A stretch of DNA of 64,000 nucleotides from Lethocerus indicus (Eukaryota; Arthropoda; Insecta; Hemiptera; Belostomatidae), in assembly GCA_019843655.1 (NCBI GenBank), contig JACDQD010000011.1, positions 8,846,604 through 8,910,603 of the forward strand, written 5' to 3'. The position numbers and the translations under genes were made by a program. The notes beneath the pieces are model-generated. The model saw only the letters and a list, made by a program, of their open reading frames with translations. It made no database searches and was not told where the DNA came from. Positions 23,340 through 38,100 of this stretch are shown here, one piece after another (positions within the stretch are counted from its first letter, which is position 1; every line of letters begins with the position of its first letter).

Positions 23340-25500
23340 ATGCCACCGTTACCAAAGTGCGGCGTCATAATGGTATCCATAGCGTGTGTCAGTTTTGTGA
23401 AATCTAATCCGGAAGAAAGACGACGCAGTGGATGACCGAAACAGTGGAACCAAGTAAAGGTTGAGTAATAACCGGTAATAAGTGTCAGTCACCCATAAAC
23501 GTATTATGCTTCTTCTCACATGCTAACAAATGGTTAAAATGAAATCACGAGACAGAAAGAAGTAAAAAATATTCCTAGCCAAATAGACTACTTTTGTACC
23601 AGTTTGAATGTTGTCTGCACAAATGAAGCCATTGGGTGTTGTACATTAAGAAATATATACATAAATCTGTGTATATACGTATGTACATACATACACAAAC
23701 ACTTGTGTGAGGGACATTCATGAAGTCCTGGAAAGTGCTCACAGCTACCCAATAAAACGATTAATCAATTAGTAATGAGTGGCTTTGTTTGGTATATTGC
23801 CACCATTAACATCTGTGATAGCCCTAATAATATCAGGCTTATCCACCCCAATTTAATAACTTCTTGCCGGGAACGTTATAAACTCTCTAAGTATAAGTTA
23901 ATTGGGAGAAGAAGACGCGGAGAACCGATTAGGCTCAAGGGGGAAATGGCCCTGGGAAAGAACGAATGATGAATATGGTTTAAGCAAGTTCAATAAATGG
24001 ATATTAACGTCGAAATCGTTTGAAATATAAACATAGCGATGACATTCTGGCGGAACGACGGCGGCAGTTAGGGTCAAGTACAAACAGAGTGTTTACATTG
24101 CTTAGTTCACGGTCTTAGATTCATGTTAAGGTCACGCTAGAGCGATCGTGGCTGTTGAGAACTGTAAATTGGAACCGAGCGTCTACAACACGGGGACACC
24201 TAACTGCTATGAGGCCCGCCTAGAGCTAAGGCCTCGACAGAGCGATCGGAAGTCGAAAGGTAGGGTTCAGGGTCAAATATGACGCGTGAAAGCTGACCCG
24301 GTATTGGCCCAACTTGGGGCCGCGTCTTCAGTCGACGATCTCAGTCCTGAGGTCCTCTCGAAAAAAAACCCATTGTACTGTCGGCAAGCGGCTGAAATTG
24401 ACTTTACGCGTGACCCGCAATTGACACGAGCACGAAACGGAATAATGTCCAAGGCCAGTTTTCGGACGTTGGACGGATCGAAGGGGTAAATGCCGTGGAG
24501 AAGTCGACAACCGGTCGGCCTCCAATGACTCGAGTATTCGGGGGAAAAAGTGTACGCGAATAAATACCATCATAAACACCAAGTGGGACATTGTGCAGCG
24601 TTAAATGGCGCAGGCCCAATACCAAGTGTTAAGCAAGTGCTTGTAACGGATTTTTTCAGCGTGGCTAGACTGAAACCGTCTGACGCGACTGCCAATAGGC
24701 ATTTTGAAGCGTTTCACATTCGTCCCTTAAACTGTAAATCAGTATTTACAGTTACGGAAAATAGTTACGGTTTACTCACTGGAAAAAGAACAAAATCCTC
24801 GGTCAGTCTTCAGTCGAAACAAGGGCCTCGGGTCTGTACAAACTGCTGTCCAATAAAAAAAATGCTGAGGTCAATTCGAAGTTTTTCCTTTTGGAAAAAC
24901 AACCGGCAATTCTGTCATATACGATTGTTAGTGCGTTAAGTGTCGTATCATCCCTGCAATAGGTATAAGCGGAAGAACGTGGTAATGGTTAGTATTTGTA
25001 TAATTTCGACGAACGAAAGTAAGCTGCTCAGGCTTATCGCCTGCCGACAAAGCATCCTGTCAGTACTGTCTCTACAGGATGGTTCATCAGCGGCCGTCGT
25101 GTCCTGTTAAATATTTATTTTCAGGAAATAAACGCTCGATAAAATGCAATAAATAGATACGCTTATTTCAAGTATATTTTCGACAAAAATAAAAAAAAAA
25201 CCGTTATCCGTAATTATAGGGGGAAGGGCAGGGCCCAATAACTTCATGTTTTTTCACACTCCAATTATTTCGTTTACGTCATCCAATTACGTGTAATAGT
25301 TATCCCCCAATTCCCTTACTACGGCCCCGCGCTAACAAAGAATAAAGATGATACAATGGGAAAAGATAATACGATTTAAAAAAAGTTAAACCTATCTAAA
25401 AAAGAACAACAAAAAAACGAACGAGGCCGGCCCGAACCCGAAGCGAGTTTAACCGAAGGCACGACCCATAGAGAAAGTGATCGATGTCTAGTAGTAGTCA
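23340..25500. other. Intergenic DNA, no gene seen
   Basis: Two plus-strand frames (24,286-24,489 and 24,550-24,939) lie in DNA of raised GC but show no domain, signal or splice structure. GOPC 3' UTR probably occupies the right end. Confidence 0.35.
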
Positions 25501-26015
25501 ACTTCGACTATTCACTCTTCTAATAACATTTTATTGTATAAGTAAATATGTATAAATACTATATGTGTCACTCTTGTCACAAACCTGAATAAAGAATTAA
25601 TAAAGCAAACTTAATAATTATTATATCGTTACTGTCACTATTATTTTGTTAATACCATCTACCAAATAATGTTAACAAGTAATAAAAATGTAATATGTGT
25701 AATAACACAACACTATTGACCAACTCTGAAAAAAAGCACCCTAAAAATTATAATTAAATGGCCGCAAAAGAAAGAATATAGTAGGATAATATGAACATCT
25801 TACACAAAAAGTTCATAGTCTGTTAAGATAATGTGATTAATTAACATGTGTTATATAATAACGTTGCTCATCTATAAAAAAAACACCAAGTTATTAATAA
25901 CCCAGGCGCCATTTTTTGTAACTACAGAATTCATAGTTTATGAATGAATGAGTTGATCTTAACTATTCAGAATGAAAAGGTATATCATGAAAAGCCTACA
26001 ATGATATTATTATTA

Positions 26016-29000
26016 TTACCTAGCGGATGAATCTGGTGTGCGCGGTGCAGTAGGCGTTAATTCTTCATTATATTTATTTTCATAATTAATTACATGGTTG
26101 CCATCATTGAAAAATCCATACCTATAAAAATAGCGACAATTTAAAAAATAAAATGTAGATTAAAAAAATTAATTCTTAACCGTTTGAGTGCGGCAAAGCG
26201 CTATCGCGCTTCGCTTATTTTGTACCGAGAATGCAGAGACGCTGCTGTTGGGTAGTATAATTTAATTATAACCATTTCTATTGTTCTCAAAAAAAATTAC
26301 TACACATTTCATTCCGCACTTTTAGCATATATATAAGAAAACTCTTCAGCACTCAAACGGTTAATAACATTTACAGAAATAAAATTCCAGTGATACCTCA
26401 GCTGAGAGAGATCAGAATCATCTTCAATATCATCCTGACCCATATATTTAACTTTAAGTTTCACATCTCCAACCTGCCCACTCAACACTTTCACAGCTTC
26501 GTTATGGCTGGCCTGAAAATTGAACTTATTATTCCAGAACCCCTAATTCTTAAGGCAAGCATATTTTCCAAGGACCAATATTATTCTTCAAAATTAAATC
26601 TCATCTCTAACACTCCGAGTTACTTTCATTTTGAAGTTTGTGTAAATAATCATAGCCGTTTAAATTCTTGAGTTATTTTAGTTATTCGGGGGAAAGAAAT
26701 ACTAGTAGACTGCGCATTAAAATTGTACCTGAGTGAGATCAATACCGTTAACACTAAGGATTGCATCACCGACATATAACTGATCTGTGCCACCGCCAGG
26801 CTCCAACTCAGATATAAGTATTGGTACACCGTGTTCCCTTCCGCCCTGAAAAATAATTGTGAACACTCCAAATAGTACAATAACAAATCATAATGAGAAG
26901 AAATAAACGAAATAAATAAAAGAGGAACAGTTTAAATAAATTAAAATTGAAAATGTAAGGTAATAACAATTGTTCCAACTATTTTGGTATGTTCTATGCG
27001 AAAAAAAAAGAAAAGCCCACAATTCGAGACTGTTTTTTTATTTGAGAGGAATTCCAGAAGAAATAATTCGCAGAGTTCCCCTTAAATTCTTACAATAATA
27101 TTCATTCCAAAATTTAAATATGATAATGATTACCGTAATTGATATTCCCAGTCCTGCACTGTTATCCCTGTTGAGTGTTACAATCCTTGGAATATTGAAA
27201 AGGTCCGAACAGGGAGCTCTACTGTCCCTCTGTCTCACAGCACGCACCTAGCAGTGTACACATGACGGAAATGCGTAACTATAAAAATTAGAAAAACAGT
27301 GAGGAAAATACAATGTTTCAAGCAAAATTTAAATTTCACAACTTAACTGGCATCGTAAAGGGAATGTTATGTGTCTGTTTTAATTTTTCTGCTCATTTTA
27401 ATTCTTTTAATTATAATAATGTACTCATTGAACAGACTGCTATTGAAACTTTTTTTCTATTAGTTAATAATAAGGGAGCTCTACTGTCCATCTGTCTCAC
27501 AGCCCGTACCTAGCAGTGCACACACGATGGAAATGTGCATACTATAAAAATTAGAAAAACAGTCAGGAAAATACAATGTTCCGAGCAAAATTTAAATTTC
27601 ACAACTTAAATGGCATCGTATGAAAAATCAGAAAGGAAATCTGTTTTAATTTTTCTGCTAATTTTAATTCTATTAATTATAATAATGTACTCATTGAACA
27701 GACTGGAGAAATTTTTTTCTATTAGTTGATAATAATGGCTTAATAGTAGGTTATAATGGCTTCTTCAGGAGGCTAGGGACAAACCAAAGGGTTGTAGTGC
27801 TGTTGGAATGTATGCGTGTGAATTATGCGGCTACCAGAACAAGTCAATCAGAAAGCGCCACTCAATTGGCTGGTACTTACCACAGTCTTCTGCCTTTGGA
27901 CGAGTATTTCCGCTTCCAACTGGGCCCATAATTTATCCCTGACGGAGCCCACCATATCAGTCCGGCCAACCAACTGAAGTTGCTGAATTCTACAAAAAGT
28001 CGGAAAACTTTAATGGCCGGCGTTGGGCAGATGGGGGGAACATTGAAAGCACTTTCGCGCTCGACAGTTTCTTGGAATTTGAAGCGTTTTTTTACCTCCC
28101 GGCCAACTCCTTGTCCAGGTACCTCGCCGAAAGCCTTGCACCGCACACTTCGGCTTGCAGCGTGGCGATTGTTGTACGGAGGGACTCGTTTTCGAATTCT
28201 AACCTCTTCTTCCAGTTCTGAAGATACCTCACCAGTTTGTCTACGTTCACGCCTGTGAACACGTCAAGAGACTGTCCAATCTTACGCATTCACGAAGTAT
28301 TTACATCATTTTTTTTTTATTTTGTAGAATCAACACCGAATGTTATAAGCACAAATGCTGTCTGTATTTTTTTGGACTGAGGCCTAAGAAGATCTCTAGG
28401 CCAGCGGCGTTTAAGCCGACGCGGGGGGATAATGGATGGGTAAGAGAGGAAAGGAACTGAACGAGTTGATTAGGATGAGGAGAAAGGCGGGAGTGGAACT
28501 TCAGGAACCGGGATTTTGCGACTTCGTCGACTGTCGGTATGTTGAGGTCATGGTGGATTGTGTGGTTAGAAACATACCGGGGAGCATTAAGGATGGTACG
28601 AAGGACTTTTGACTCGAATCTCTGGATGCGGGCGATGTTGGATGTCTCGGTGATACCACATAGCTCTATATCGTATGTCCATGTCGGATTTTGATGTCCG
28701 TTTTAGTAACGGTCTTAAAAGTCCAAATTTTCGGTTTAAGTCGATTCTTTTGAGTCGGGTATTGGGATTCCAGTCAACTAAATCCAAAATAACACGATGA
28801 TAAAAATACGCTGTATATTAAAGAATGGGGACGGGAAACCTCGAGGTTATACCGAGATCTGAGTTCAGTCTTTAGGATGATACAAATTATTTAACAAATT
28901 GTACCAGCATTACTTGCTCGGTGTGTCGGAGATCTCTGCAAGAGTGCCGCGTTCAGGCTCGATGTAATTTCTGCCCCCTCCTGCTTCGACATCTGCTGAA

Positions 29001-32000
29001 GCTGCGTCTTGTGCACCTGCACCAGGACCGAGTGCAGCTCCTCGCTGAGCTCATCGTTGCGCGTCTGCAGGTCCACGAGGTCCGACCTCATGTCGACCAA
29101 TTCGGCCTGAGAATGGTAAAATAAAATCAATAACGTTTTTATTTGGACCGGTTTCGGCTGATCGCCATCATCAAGCGGCAAGCCGACTTCAACTTTACGC
29201 AAACGGTTCAGTTTTTCTGCCGCGTCTTTTCAAACCGACGCCAAACTATCCGGTTTCGGTAAAGAGCGGTTACAAGAAAGTGTTTTGTTAGTTGTCACTT
29301 GTCCAGCAGTGGCACTTGTCCGGGCCATCTAACTGAAAGATAAGAGCTAACTTGAAAACAAAAAGCACGAACAAAAAAATTATGCTCTCAATTCTATTAA
29401 TAGGGCAGAAAATGGGCGGCATGTGCACACACATTTCTCTGACAGTATCAATGGGCTATCTGTAAACAACTTTTTCTTTCAGAGCTCCATCTGCTAACCA
29501 CTAATGCACTCCCTAAGCCCTGTCTCTACACATTAGACAGACGTCTCCTGTACTTAAAAAGGCACTGAAAAAAAATAAACTAAATGAAAAGTGCTGAGAT
29601 TTCTTTCACCGCTTTAAAGCGATTGGGCGCCATTCTCCCACTCGCTTAAGAACTTAAATCGATAGGGGTTTACATTTAGGTTTGGGTGACATTTTATCAA
29701 GTGGCAAAATATTGAAATTTATTTAATAAAAGTAGAAAAGAGTTGTTTTATCGACTAATCCTAACATCCTGGAGAAATATAAAGAAATAAATTTCCACCA
29801 CGTAATTTGTACAAGATGCAATTAATTTTTTATTTAATCGAATTACTTTACAAAAGTTCACCAAATTAAAATTCTCCTCCCATTTCTTTTCCCAATATCC
29901 TCGAGGGCGACATCGGAGCAATATCGCCGCAGATGCTGTTGTTCATGTAATTAACCAATTGTTTAGGCTAATTAGAGCAAATGAACAAATTGCCGGACAA
30001 ACCGGCGTGTAAAAGAAAATTAAACTCATTTCTTGAGAAAAAAAACCCTGAGAGCCTGGAGAAAACAACGTTTTTTATTGACGTCTGCCCGGTTTAAATT
30101 TAACTCTTATTTACCCGGAGCTGTGCGCGTAATTGGTCGATTGGTAGGGACTATTTTAAGGCTATCATCATAGCGCAGAAGTTGTAATAAATTTAAAGTA
30201 CACATTCGCTTAAATTTGAAACGTACGAAGGGTTCTAGATTTAATTAACAATTGAACCGGGGGAGATGAAATATTAAGTCTAGGAAGATACGATCATAAA
30301 GGCCAAAGCACGTTCTGTTGATCAATATTGTTCATCATTCCTTAATAAGGTCTCTACGTTGAAAAGGTTTTTTTCTTTCCATACTATGCAATAATTATTA
30401 TTGTAAACCTACTATGAATAAAAAAACTTCACCTTATAATTTATATTTGTATTTTATCTGATATTAACCTTAAAGAGATATCACACTGACTAAAAAGTAG
30501 GGCAGAAAAATGACCCCATATGAATAAGGACAAGAAACCGAAGCGCGAGCGATTGAAAAAAATCAAAAACTGAAAGTTGGGCCCGAATACCGATAGTGAA
30601 AGCCCGCTAGCACAAACGGATAATTGATTTTACTACCGAGAAACGTTCTACTTGAGAAGAGCGGTCAAAGTTCGTGTAAAGGTTAATTTAGGCTTACAAA
30701 ATACAAGAATAAAATTCAGTCCAATAAAGGAAAGGGTTTCCTGCAAGAATCACTGGTTTATAGTTCAGGTCGGGGGAAGAACTCCACGAAAGCAAAAACT
30801 TGTTTTACAAATCCAATCTGCAAAGCATACTTAACTAGGCGTCCACTCTGTACTGTTTTTATTTATTTAAAATACGGTGTTGATGAAGTAATTAATTTAT
30901 TCAATTTCTCTCTTGGAATTAAGCGCCGAGACAGGGACAAACTACCCTCCTGCCATTTACCCCGAAAACCCCACTACAAAAGAAAAAAAATCCTAGAAAA
31001 CCACCTGTTGTACCAGTGAACATGGTTGAGTAATTGCATAGTGTTAAATAGTGCTACTTGGTCTTATACCAAATTCATTAAATTCAGTTATCATAAGTCC
31101 TAAGTACAAATGTGTTCCCGGTTTATTAGCAACGTAATTTTCCCTATTAAATCAATTATAATGTTCTTAGTAAACAATAGGCCGTGATATTTATGTACAT
31201 AAACGCGGAGAGGCCTGCTGTTTGGCCTGTCTTGCCCTACTCGTGCTTACTGTTGCTAATATCCTGTGGTCATGATGTGTAATACAATTTTATTTTCGTA
31301 AACTGAAACTGGAAAGGTGTATTTTGACCGCGCGGTCGTGGAAGAGCGGAAGTGCGGGGGACAACAGGTGTTCGTCCATTTGTTAAAAGAGAGGACCCCT
31401 AGTCGGTTAACTTCAATTCGGTTAGCCTTCCCCAAATGCTTCGACATCAATCTCACAGCGCCCTGAATTATATTCCCTGTAATTCGGACCTGGAAACAAA
31501 TTAACGATGTTTCAGCATGAATTGCAAATGTACTGGTTATTTGAAAGACTATATTTTATATCGTCTTCGGACAAATGTAAGTTGTTATATGTTGCCAGGA
31601 GCACGGCAGACAGGAAAGAGCATTCAAGGCTGTCAGGACTGGTTTAAGGTTCATCTGTAAGTAATTATCCTTTATGTTTACATTCTTCGTTTGACCTCCT
31701 TATTTTCAATCTCAACTCCGCGGGATCGTTTCTTGCGGGTTTCTCCGCAAAAATCTTCTTCAGGGATAATTTTCCCCGTTGTGGAAAAGGTGAAATGCCG
31801 AAACCAGCGTTCTATATCACTATTTCCTCCTTCTTGATTTTCAATTACTTCTTTCGATTCTGACAACCGAATAGAGCACTGCTCCTCATCATTAAAATCA
31901 CCACAGCCTCAAGACTGTTTCTATACTACAGGTAACCCGATCACGGAGGGTTGGGACCTCAAGCTCAAAGTTGATGGACGCCAACGCCATCGGACCTAGG

Positions 32001-35000
32001 TTTCATTCCTCAGTAGAGTACCTGCTATTTTCACGATCGTAACGGAAAGAATCTCGCTTTTTTTAGAAAAATGTTGGGAAAACCATCACTTATTATGGTA
32101 ACTATGACCCCTTCAAGGTAACACGATCGGGGAAGACCGCAACCGACTTCAAGTTAGCTCAAAGTCGATGGCGCTTTCCAGTATTCTCGTAATCGACGTT
32201 GAAGACGCATACAACGTATGGGTATGGGAGACAATAAATTCGGAAAAGTATTGCTCCCAATTAGACGAATTGAAGACAGCGATCGAACAAAAACGTCCAG
32301 AATTGGCGAATCGGAAGGGCGTCGGGGGTCGATTAGGGCGAACTTTCCGGACAACCCATTATTTCTGGGTCTCTTTTGGGGCCAGGGGTGTCTTAACCCC
32401 CCCCCCCCCCCGAGTCGCAACAGGTGGCCGGGATGGTGGGAGGGCAGGGTCCCCGCTCCTGGGTGGGCCTCCTCCTCTTCCTCCTCCTTCTTCCTTCTCA
32501 GTCCACCGCCCACCGCTGGCCGTTCACCACAGCGCTGCGTACCGCTTTCCAGCTCCAACAGTTTCGCCTCCAACAGTAAGTAACGCGAAATAGTACCGAG
32601 TGAAACCGTGAAATCCAACTAGCGAAGGTACCGGACTTAGCGCCGGCCCCGGGGTCGCGTCCTCGACTCCCCTAACCGTCATTCATTCCAAAATCATCAA
32701 TCAAAAGAAACGCGTTACGAACTTAGTAGGCTCTCAAATTCCTGCGCTATAGCCCCGCTCTAAATTCTCGTCGACTGTTAAACCGCAAATTCACAGTGTT
32801 CAAACGGATTTCTCCCGGCGTGAACGAACCATGGGTCCGCTGATAATTGCCTTTCTATCCTTCAGATTCGCAACCATTCCGGCCGAAAATTTCGACGCAA
32901 TAGAAAAATTCGCTGACCGGGAACTGCTGAATTAGATTCGGAGGCGGCGGCGGTGATCATTTCGAGAAGGAATGCGGGCAAGAGTAAACGGTAAAAGTTT
33001 GACACGTCCGGAATAATTAGTCAACTGCGTTTAAAGCTTCTTTTTTTTCTTCTTTTTTTTGAGTGATGACATTGGAACTTTGATTGATAGCGATCAAGCT
33101 GAAATTTCATCAGCCGCTAAGGCCCCGCCGGTTTCCAAAGAATTCACGAAATTCGAAGAGATTTTTCGACGAAAAGAATTTCACCGGGACAGCGATTTCG
33201 TTTAAATCCACGGACAATTTAAAATGAAATAGGAAGGGATCGCGCTTAATAGTTATTTCGCGGCCGTGGACACGGCTCGGTCGTTTGGCAAGAATTCAAA
33301 GCGCTTCTTTGAACCGCGCCGACTTCAAGCACTTCCTTCCATACAGAAACGTCCGAGACAAATTGAATATTTGTTTTCACGATCCGAAAATAAAATATAT
33401 TCCGATTTAAGGCGCTCTTGCTAATACTGTATTTTGAATTTTTATAAATAAGCGGGCGATTTACTAGATATGAGGATCAGGACTAAAAGAAACCGACCGG
33501 ACGTCACGCGAATGCCGCGAGAAACGTTATTGGCATGCTAATAGAATAGCTTCCTTTGTTCAATCAACGGATGAATCGCCTTCCAACAAAACTATAAACA
33601 ACTATTTCAAAAAACAAACAATTATTAGTCCTAATATTTGTTGAACTATATTAAAAACTCCACCTATATTTTGGGCCAAATCTTAGGTTAAAAGGATATT
33701 TAGATATTTTTAAAAACTAAAAGTAAAAAAAACATGAATGTATTTTCTTCATGAAACTTGTATATTTAACCACAGCGGAGATTTAAAAAAATCAATTAAA
33801 CTATGCATATTTAGTCATAAAGTATCTAATTAATATTTTGTAAAATTTAGTAGTGTAAAAAAATAGTTATTTAAAATGCCTGGAATTCTAAAAAATCAAG
33901 GAATTATAAAATAGAAGTAGAAACACTTTGAACTAGAAAATCTCTATCTTCTCATAGTAACAACATAGCATATAAATCAAAATTTAATTTTATAAAGTAT
34001 TTTTTTAAATTCCTGATATAAAATGCACATTAAAATTACCTGAAGTTATTAAAAATATCTATATTTCCCCATACCTTTTGTTTTCTCACTGGAACAATGT
34101 TATGAAAACGGAAATTAATATTTTATATAATATTGTGCATACATATAAAACTAAAAAAATTCATATAATTTAACATAAATAGAAATATATTTCTCCAGCA
34201 TTAATTTAACTTCTTCAGTTAGAACAGCATTGAAAATTTAATGAGACCATATCAGGTCTACTGTCTCCATCACGGGGGAATGTCAAGATTATTCTGATGA
34301 CCCCATAAATCAACTTTTTCAAGTACGATAGCAACAAAGATCTTTTCTGTATTCCTTTCTGGGTATGACTAAAACCAACTGGTATCCCAATGCCACTCTT
34401 AGAATCCTGGCATTGAAATAAAACTAACGCATTTTTTCTCGAATCTGAATAATAAATATTTCATCTATTCTACTAATTTAATGTTATCAAAATAAAATAA
34501 TAATGTCAATTAAATTTAAATTAAAAGTAATCAACATGCATCATTTATTATAAGCCAATATTCAAATTTAGAAGTGTGTGTGATAAATAAATAATAATAA
34601 ATTAGAGAACTATTTTGTTTTCAACTATTAATCATGAAACTTGTAATTTTTTTTCAGGAATGGTAGAATTACATGAGAGATGAAGATTGTGGAAGTAATA
34701 ACGGTGTTGGTGTTATACACATTGCCGCGAAGCTTCTGCATTGAATCAAATTCGGCACAAACAATACCATGGCCCCGTTCTGGTGGTATGCTATCACACC
34801 AGGTAAACAGATGTCTATTGCGTACAATTCAATTAGTAGACACAATTATCTACAAGCAGAAATGCTGCAATTAATACAGGGGAAATAAAGTTTAAAGTGC
34901 AATTAAAAACTGTTCAAAAACTATAATTTTTGTAGTTCACAAAATAATAATTGAATTGAAATTGACAAAATGATATTCACAGTATGGGAACTTCCTGTAA

Positions 35001-35055
35001 AATTTATCTCTCATTACTAATCTGATAATCTGATTTCTTATCATCTATTAATACA

Positions 35056-35105
<50 letters not shown>

Positions 35106-38100
35106 TTTGATCAGTCATTTTAGTTTGTATTAAAATCCTTAAAATCGTATTCCTTCCTACCTGTTTTTTGCCCTAATTGTTCCATTTATGACCATAAGCC
35201 TAACCTAAATCCAGAGTCTTGATTCTGATATGACAATGAATGACATTTGTCATGACTGAAAAAAATATAAATTGTTTTTGATTTGAATTGCTTTTTTTTG
35301 TCACACGTGAGTGTTCAGAACTTGCACTCGGTGTTGGCCAACGTGGAAGAAAAGTTAAGGACGCTGGATAACATCAGATACAGGGCTACAAGATGGGAAA
35401 TGTCGATGGAAGCTCTGACAAGGAGGTTGGAGAGCATAGATGCCAGAATGAGAAATACTCAGACGGCGTTAGAAATGAAACTTGATTCATTATCGCAAGT
35501 AAACACAAATCATACATGCACAGCGGACAATTTTTGTAATTCATACTTTGAACGATATATATTTATATTTATATTTTTAGACTATTGTTTCCTGTGACCT
35601 TAAAGAAGAATTGTCACGAGAGCAACTTGCACGAAAAATTGAATCTGGTCAAGAGAGGCTGATTCACAGAATGGGATACATTGAATCTCGATTAGATTTA
35701 GCAATAAATAAACTTCAGGTACGTTAGAAGTCTATAAAAATATTTTCAATATTTTATCCTTCATAATTAAAGCAATTTGTTATATAATAAGATCAAATGT
35801 GATACTGATTTTAGGGTTCTATGGAAGTGGGACTCGTAAAATTGGAAACCAAACAAGCAGACTTGGAAAGTGAACTGGCTGAAATCGGCTCTACAATAGA
35901 TGAAATGAAATCTCATTCTGTGGCAGCTGGTGATAAGATGAATCACACATACCATACAGTAATCAAGCTTGTCCAGGTAACTTTTGAATAAATATAAATG
36001 CAGTACTATTTCATGAGCGATAGCGAGTTCTCAACAAGATATTGAGTTGGCGATGATTTCAGGATGTTAAATCAGAAATGGCAACGCACCATCAGGTGGA
36101 CAAAATTAATAATATTTTACACGGAATTCACAAACACGTTAATAAAAGTGCCCTGCTCTTAGAACTGAATGATGGACCTTCTGTACACAGCCGGGAAGAT
36201 TCAAACATAATTGATACACTGACAGTAGAAATTGGAAGTGAAGCCCAAAAAATTGGTCATAAGGTAAAATTTAAATACCTAATTACAATGAATTAAGTAC
36301 TATTTAAATAAAAATATACTGGGTTAAACAGAAATAAAAATTCATAATACATGGCCGTACAAAAGCTATAAGAGACTGAAATGAGTTCAACTCTTCATAA
36401 ATAACCAACAATAGCCACTATTCAGTAACTGATAGCATACAATTAATTTTTAAAATTAATTACAGTAAATGACTTTCCAGGTTAACAACATGTACAATGA
36501 TATATGGAAAAAATTTTTGTCCGTTGAAGAACTAGTCAGAAGTTCTATAAAATCGAACAATGTTACAAGAAAAGAAATGAAAGAGTGTTTGGCAATGGCA
36601 ATGGACAGCAGAGATTCTGAAGCAAATGACAGTAAGTTATTTACATTTTGGAAACGTTTTTATGTGATATGTCAATTTTGAATTTTCTCAAATTGAGGCC
36701 ACTCATTGTCCGATAATGTAAAAATTTAAATAATTTCAGATTACATTGAAATAGCGGTAGACAGCCTTGCAAGTATGTTCCACAAGAAGCTCAATGATTT
36801 GAACAGAAAAGTGGACAACAATTTTGAAAGGGTTGTAACATATCAGAATATGTTCATCGAAACATGCCACAGGCTTCAAGATGATGAACCAAAATTAGAG
36901 ACAAAAGTATCACTGATATTAGAAAGAATTCTCGACACCCTATTAAATAGGTAGTTGTTTAAGTCAGATAACTCAATTCAGTCAGAAATTCAATTATACA
37001 TTAATTTAAAATTAAATGTCAGTGTATTTATAGTGATTATAATTTTTAGGACTTCACATGTGGATAGACAGTTGATAGAAGTTATGGAGGCTCTAAAAGC
37101 TCACAATGGCCAAGTAGTTCGGACAATAGCCCAAACTACAAATATGGTAATGACACTTGCTGAAGAAAGTAGTGAACAACATAAAAATTTGGATAGTACA
37201 ATGTATGAAATGAGTGAGAAGTCTGAAATTATTGAAACAAATTTACAGGTACTCAAATTTTAATAAAAACATTCAAACATACAATTAGACAAAGAAATGC
37301 AGTTAGCTGCAATTAAATAAATAAGTATAATTATTTATTTATTGCACTTTATTTGTTACATCTAAATTAATTTTAAAAACAATACTGAAAGAATCACAAA
37401 CTTAGGAAATTATTTTTAGTAAAAAAATAATAAATCTTCTAATGATAAATCATGCTGTACAATTTGTTTAATCTTCAAAATAAATTGATTTCAGGAATTT
37501 CAAGATATGATACAGGAAAATATTAATGATACTTTAGCAAAATTCAGCCAAAGACTTGAGATATTTGAAAAGAATATTAAAATTCAAATTCAAGAACCAC
37601 AAAACAAGTGTGACAATTTAAAAACTGTTACAAAACAAGAAGAGAATACAACCGATGTTAATTTTAATAGAGAAAAGGAGAAATCAGATGCCACTGAAAG
37701 CAAACAGAATTCACTGAACGTGATAGAAGCCAATTATGAACAAGGAGTGGTAAAAATCATGACTGAAATTGTTCCAAAATCAAATGACACAAAGGAAGAA
37801 ACATCAAAACAAACAGAAATTGATGCCATTCACAGTAAAAGTCTTCCTGACAATGTTGAATCGTGGCAAATTCCATTACTAATATTGAACAAATCACTGA
37901 ATCTTGACTCCTTAACAGCAATCATCCATGAACCTTTCCCAAAGCCGAGCAATTTGGATAACAGCGAAGAAAATCAATCAACCACTAATGAAAATGTTGA
38001 TTCTGACAAATCTGAAGCTCTTAATAAAAATATAAAAAATGACACCGAAATTCAAAAAATTATTAGAAGTGAAAATTCTACAAAATTGGTTAAGAATGAG

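Noticed and set aside
24286..24939. Two consecutive plus-strand frames
   Set aside because: No domain, no signal, no plausible splice join between them.
32154..32618. Long overlapping frames on three readings
   Set aside because: Low-complexity Pro/Gly/Ser composition around a C-homopolymer in an intron.
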